Origin: ZC4RG35 sp964388105
Lineage (GTDB): Bacteria; Actinomycetota; Acidimicrobiia; Spongiisociales; ZC4RG35
Length of the DNA: 7,168 nucleotides
Assembly (NCBI GenBank): GCA_964388105.1
Contig: CAYLYQ010000077.1
Span: forward strand, 1-7,168
Direction of reading: 5' to 3'
The notes beneath the pieces are model-generated. The model made no database searches. It was not told the origin of the DNA and worked only from the letters and a program-made list of their open reading frames with translations. A program made the translations under genes and the position numbers. This document shows positions 4,801 to 7,168 of this stretch, in pieces (position 1 is the first letter of the stretch; each line of letters opens with the position of its first letter).

Positions 4801-6192
4801 GTGCTGATCGACAAGATCCGTTCGGCGGTGATCGGCGCCGACACCGCAGTGACCACCCCGTTCGGCGTTCGACGGGTCGTCTACGCCGACTACACCGCCT
4901 CGGGCCGGTCTCTCACCTTCATCGAGGACTACATCCGCGAGCAGGTGCTCCCCATGTACGGGAACACCCACACCGAAACCTCCGGCACCGGCCTCCAGAC
5001 GACTCGATTCCGCGAGGAGGCCAGGGACATCATCCGCCGGTGCGTCGGCGCCGACCGAGCGGAGCACGCCGTGATCTTCGCCGGATCGGGCGCGACCGGC
5101 GCCATCGACCGGCTCATCGGGATCATTGGTCTGCGCATNNNNNNNNNNNNNNNNNNNNNNNNNNNNNNNNNNNNNNNNNNNNNNNNNNNNNNNNNNNNNN
5201 NNNNNNNNNNNNNNNNNNNNNNNNNNNNNNNNNNNNNNGACTACAAGGACGCCATCTTCATCTCGCCCCACAAGTTCATCGGAGGCCCCGGGACTCCGGG
5301 GGTTCTCGTGGTGCGTCGCGATCTCCTGGCCAACAGGGTGCCGGCGGTCCCAGGGGGCGGCACGGTCACCTATGTCAGCGGAGACCAGCAGCTCTACCTC
5401 GCGGACCCCGAGCACCGCGAAGAGGGCGGCACACCAGCGATCGTCGAGTCGATCCGGGCCGGGCTCGTCTTCTCACTGAAGGAGCAAGTGGGGACCGACC
5501 TGATCCGCAAGCTGGAGCACGAGTGGATCACCAGGGCCATCGCTTCGTGGTCTGCCAACCCCAACCTGCGAATCCTCGGCAACCCGGAGGCCGATCGCCT
5601 GTCCATCGTGTCGTTCCTCGTCCGGGCGCCGAGCCACCTCGGAGAGAACCGTTTCCTCCACCACAACTTCGTCGTGGCCGTCCTCAATGATCTCTTCGGC
5701 ATCCAGGCCCGCGGCGGGTGCTCGTGCGCCGGGCCCTACGGCCATCGACTGCTGGGCATCGATGCGGACACCAGTGACCGGATCCGCACCGAGGTCCTGG
5801 CCGGCTGCAACGTCATCAAACCGGGCTGGGTTCGGGTCAACTTCAACTACTTCATCCCCGAGGAGGAGTACGAGTACGTCGAGAGGGCCGTCCACCTGGT
5901 CGCCGACAAGGGCTGGCGACTTCTGCCGCTCTATGAGTACGACTCGGAGACCAGCGAGTGGTTCCACCGCGACGGTCAGCCGGTTCCGCCCTTGAGTCTG
6001 GCCGGATTCCTCGACGAGTCACCCCGGCAACGGATGACGGCCCCTCTCGAGCGTCTCGCCGACTTCCTCGCGGAAGCTGAGGAGATCCTCGACCGGCCGA
6101 TCGATCCCGCTGATCCTTGCGCCGAGCTGTCGCCTGGATCGGAGGCACTCCGCTGGTTCCCACTCCCCCACGAGGTGCAGTCGTCCGCGTAA
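4801..6192 (+). CDS. Class V aminotransferase / cysteine desulfurase-like PLP enzyme, interrupted by an assembly gap
   Basis: A fold-type I PLP enzyme starting at GTG 4801 and ending at TAA 6190-6192; the apparent 463 residues include 34 undetermined ones and the true protein is longer. Before the gap come VVYADYTASGRSL (the Asp-Tyr-Ala start strand), GNTHTETSGTG and VIFAGSGATGAIDRLIG, the phosphate-binding helix region. After it, ISPHKFIGGPGTPG carries the PLP-binding lysine (residue 158 in this numbering), then EGGTPAIVESIRAGL, and RGGCSCAGPYGHRLLGI around 304-318. The cysteines C307 and C309 sit where cysteine desulfurases of the SufS type carry their catalytic cysteine. The last 110 or so residues (YEYVERAVHLVADKGWRLLPLYEYD onward) form an extra tail absent from SufS. 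It belongs to a SufS-related branch whose substrate I do not know; desulfuration of cysteine is possible but unproven. No suf or isc genes are adjacent. The sigma factor starts 11 nt downstream, so the two may be co-transcribed. Confidence 0.87.
   Translation: MLIDKIRSAVIGADTAVTTPFGVRRVVYADYTASGRSLTFIEDYIREQVLPMYGNTHTETSGTGLQTTRFREEARDIIRRCVGADRAEHAVIFAGSGATGAIDRLIGIIGLRXXXXXXXXXXXXXXXXXXXXXXXXXXXXXXXXXXDYKDAIFISPHKFIGGPGTPGVLVVRRDLLANRVPAVPGGGTVTYVSGDQQLYLADPEHREEGGTPAIVESIRAGLVFSLKEQVGTDLIRKLEHEWITRAIASWSANPNLRILGNPEADRLSIVSFLVRAPSHLGENRFLHHNFVVAVLNDLFGIQARGGCSCAGPYGHRLLGIDADTSDRIRTEVLAGCNVIKPGWVRVNFNYFIPEEEYEYVERAVHLVADKGWRLLPLYEYDSETSEWFHRDGQPVPPLSLAGFLDESPRQRMTAPLERLADFLAEAEEILDRPIDPADPCAELSPGSEALRWFPLPHEVQSSA
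5139..5238. other. Assembly gap of exactly 100 N
   Basis: One hundred N replace sequence inside the class V enzyme gene. Exactly 100 is the common placeholder for a gap of unknown length. The reading frame is open on both sides, and 100 happens to keep it in register (the codon begun at 5137-5138 needs 3n+1 more bases). Compared with SufS enzymes, about 100 residues rather than 33 should lie here, so about 300 bases are probably missing. The missing part would carry the His that stacks on PLP and the Asp that holds the pyridine nitrogen. Confidence 0.97.
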
Positions 6193-6203
6193 ACGCCGGC
6201 TCG

Positions 6204-6680
6204 ATGCAACCGGACACCGCCCTGGCGCGTGGTCAGGACGTGGATGACTCCGCAATCTGGGCGAAGCACAAGGAAGAGCTGGTCCGGTACGCCACGATGT
6301 TGGTTGGACCGGACCATGCTGAGGATGTCCTCTCCACTGTGGTGGAACGGGTTCTTCGCCGGCGTGGGTCGTTGGGTTCGCTCGACGACCCGCGCCCCTA
6401 TCTCTTCCGCTCGGTCCTCAACGAGAGCCGGGGACTGCTCCGCCGAAAGCGCGTCGAACCATGGCCGGAAGATCGGGTGGCCGAAACGGTGGAGCACCGA
6501 CCTGACGTGGCAGTAGCTGTCGGGCGGCTGCCGGACCGTCAACGCGCAGCCGTCTACCTCACGTACTGGAGAGACCTTCCTGTGCGCGAGGTGGCCGAGC
6601 TCATGGGTTGTCGTCCTGGGACCGTGAAGCGGTACCTGCACCTGTCACGAAAGAAGCTTGGGGAGGTCTTGGAACCATGA
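6204..6680 (+). CDS. ECF-type RNA polymerase sigma-70 factor
   Basis: A 158-residue group IV sigma factor from ATG 6204 to TGA 6678-6680, within the usual ECF length. Region 2 spans about residues 18-85: IWAKHKEELVRYATMLVG, then DHAEDVLSTVVERVLRR, equivalent to the core-binding and -10-reading helices, then RPYLFRSVLNESRGLLRRKR. After a short acidic linker, region 4 is clear at about 105-155: VGRLPDRQRAAVYLTYWRDLP, then the helix-turn-helix REVAELMGCRPGTVKRYLHLSRKKL that reads the -35 element. No extra C-terminal domain is present. The frame is open upstream into the class V enzyme gene (from 6117), but the first good family match and a start clear of that gene favour 6204. GTG 6240 is an alternative; neither has a strong ribosome site, so coupling to the upstream gene 11 nt away is plausible. 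Its stop overlaps the next start (ATGA), typical of a sigma factor with its regulator. Confidence 0.9.
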   Translation: MQPDTALARGQDVDDSAIWAKHKEELVRYATMLVGPDHAEDVLSTVVERVLRRRGSLGSLDDPRPYLFRSVLNESRGLLRRKRVEPWPEDRVAETVEHRPDVAVAVGRLPDRQRAAVYLTYWRDLPVREVAELMGCRPGTVKRYLHLSRKKLGEVLEP

Positions 6681-7168
6681 AGTCGACACTGAACGAACCC
6701 GGTCGGGCCGACCTGCGTCGGGTGCTGGCCCAGATGGAGTCGGCAGCGCCACTGGCGCCCGATCTCGAGGCGCACGCCGTGATGCCACCCGCTACGGATC
6801 GTCGCAGCGTCGTCAACGCACTGATCGGAGTCGCCGTCGTGACGGCGCTCATCCTTCCAGCCGCGCTGTTTTGGTACTCGCCGGCCGACGGGCCGGCCCG
6901 TGTCCCGGTTGGGGCAGAGCCCCCGGTCGAACCGAGCACCACACCCACCACGGAAGTAGGGCAGAACGTGGAATGGGCATCGACCGAGTTTTCAGACTTC
7001 GTGGACGCGCTCACAGTCCACGGAGGTCGCTTCTATGCCATCAGCGCAGGTGCTGTGGTCGTGAGCGACGACGGGGCCAAGTGGTCAGAAACAGGGCATT
7101 TGCCGCCGAACTCCCACGTCCGCCAACTGATCTCCCACGACGGCCTTTTGGTTGCCAACGGCAGCGTG
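6677..7168 (+). CDS. Membrane-anchored Asp-box (BNR-like) protein, candidate anti-sigma/sensor; 3' end off window
   Basis: The first 164 codons of a gene running off the right edge; ATG 6677 overlaps the sigma-factor stop as ATGA, and GGGAGG (6661-6666) serves as ribosome site. The N-terminal 43 residues are cytoplasmic in character, with a helix rich in Arg, Leu and Glu (DLRRVLAQME). One hydrophobic segment spans about 45-66 (VVNALIGVAVVTALILPAALFW), then a Pro/Thr/Glu-rich linker at 70-95, then a beta-rich outer domain. In it, LTVHGGRFYAISAGAVVVSDDGAKWSETG holds an Asp-box, SDDGAKW at 130-136, and HDGLLVANGS starts what looks like the next blade, so a beta-propeller is likely. The topology (short inside, one helix, large outside) fits an anti-sigma factor or sensor acting on the neighbouring sigma factor. 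No HxxxCxxC zinc anti-sigma motif is present. The function is inferred from coupling and topology only. Confidence 0.72.
   Translation, partial: MKSTLNEPGRADLRRVLAQMESAAPLAPDLEAHAVMPPATDRRSVVNALIGVAVVTALILPAALFWYSPADGPARVPVGAEPPVEPSTTPTTEVGQNVEWASTEFSDFVDALTVHGGRFYAISAGAVVVSDDGAKWSETGHLPPNSHVRQLISHDGLLVANGSV

Noticed and set aside
3610..5415. 601-codon open frame on the minus strand
   Set aside because: It runs antisense through the dehydrogenase, membrane protein and class V genes and is joined only by the N placeholder. Its composition is that of high-GC shadow frames, with no recognisable motif.
6117..6203. Upstream 29-residue extension of the sigma factor
   Set aside because: It overlaps the conserved-frame end of the class V gene, is Pro/Gly/Arg-rich with no sigma similarity, and ATG 6204 gives a normal ECF length.

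Overview
The window reads as ordinary chromosome from a high-GC actinobacterium, probably a metagenome-assembled genome or draft scaffold. Codons favour G/C at the third position, the genes are tightly packed, and the gene mix (a PPK2-type polyphosphate kinase, a FadB2-like hydroxyacyl-CoA dehydrogenase, and an ECF sigma factor followed by a membrane-anchored Asp-box protein) would suit a member of Acidimicrobiia or a nearby lineage. That placement is an inference from style and gene content; no marker settles it. A run of exactly 100 N at 5139-5238 is an assembly gap.

Layout. 1-285 (+) is the C-terminal end of a PPK2 polyphosphate kinase. It converges on a two-gene minus-strand unit, leuS (769-3189) followed by a small HExxH metallopeptidase-like protein (371-739). 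A perfect 9-bp GC hairpin lies between the converging ends. On the other side of leuS, a 63-bp divergent spacer separates it from a plus-strand 3-hydroxybutyryl-CoA dehydrogenase (3253-4107). After that come a four-helix membrane protein of unknown function (4198-4644), a 156-bp intergenic stretch unusually rich in palindromes and hairpins (4645-4800), and a class V aminotransferase / cysteine desulfurase-like enzyme interrupted by the gap (4801-6192). Eleven bases later an ECF-type sigma-70 factor (6204-6680) begins. It overlaps by ATGA a membrane-anchored protein whose outer part starts an Asp-box (BNR-like) propeller and runs off the window end (6677-7168).

How the genes relate. The genes do not form one pathway. 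leuS is housekeeping translation, the dehydrogenase belongs to fatty-acid or polyhydroxybutyrate-type acyl-CoA metabolism, and PPK2 to polyphosphate/nucleotide metabolism. The clearest functional unit is the sigma factor plus its translationally coupled membrane partner. It resembles a sigma/anti-sigma pair, but the partner has no recognisable zinc anti-sigma motif and carries an extracytoplasmic propeller-like domain. This pair and the structured leader before the class V enzyme are the parts most worth following up. I saw no tRNA, rRNA, CRISPR array, transposase, integrase or phage gene.
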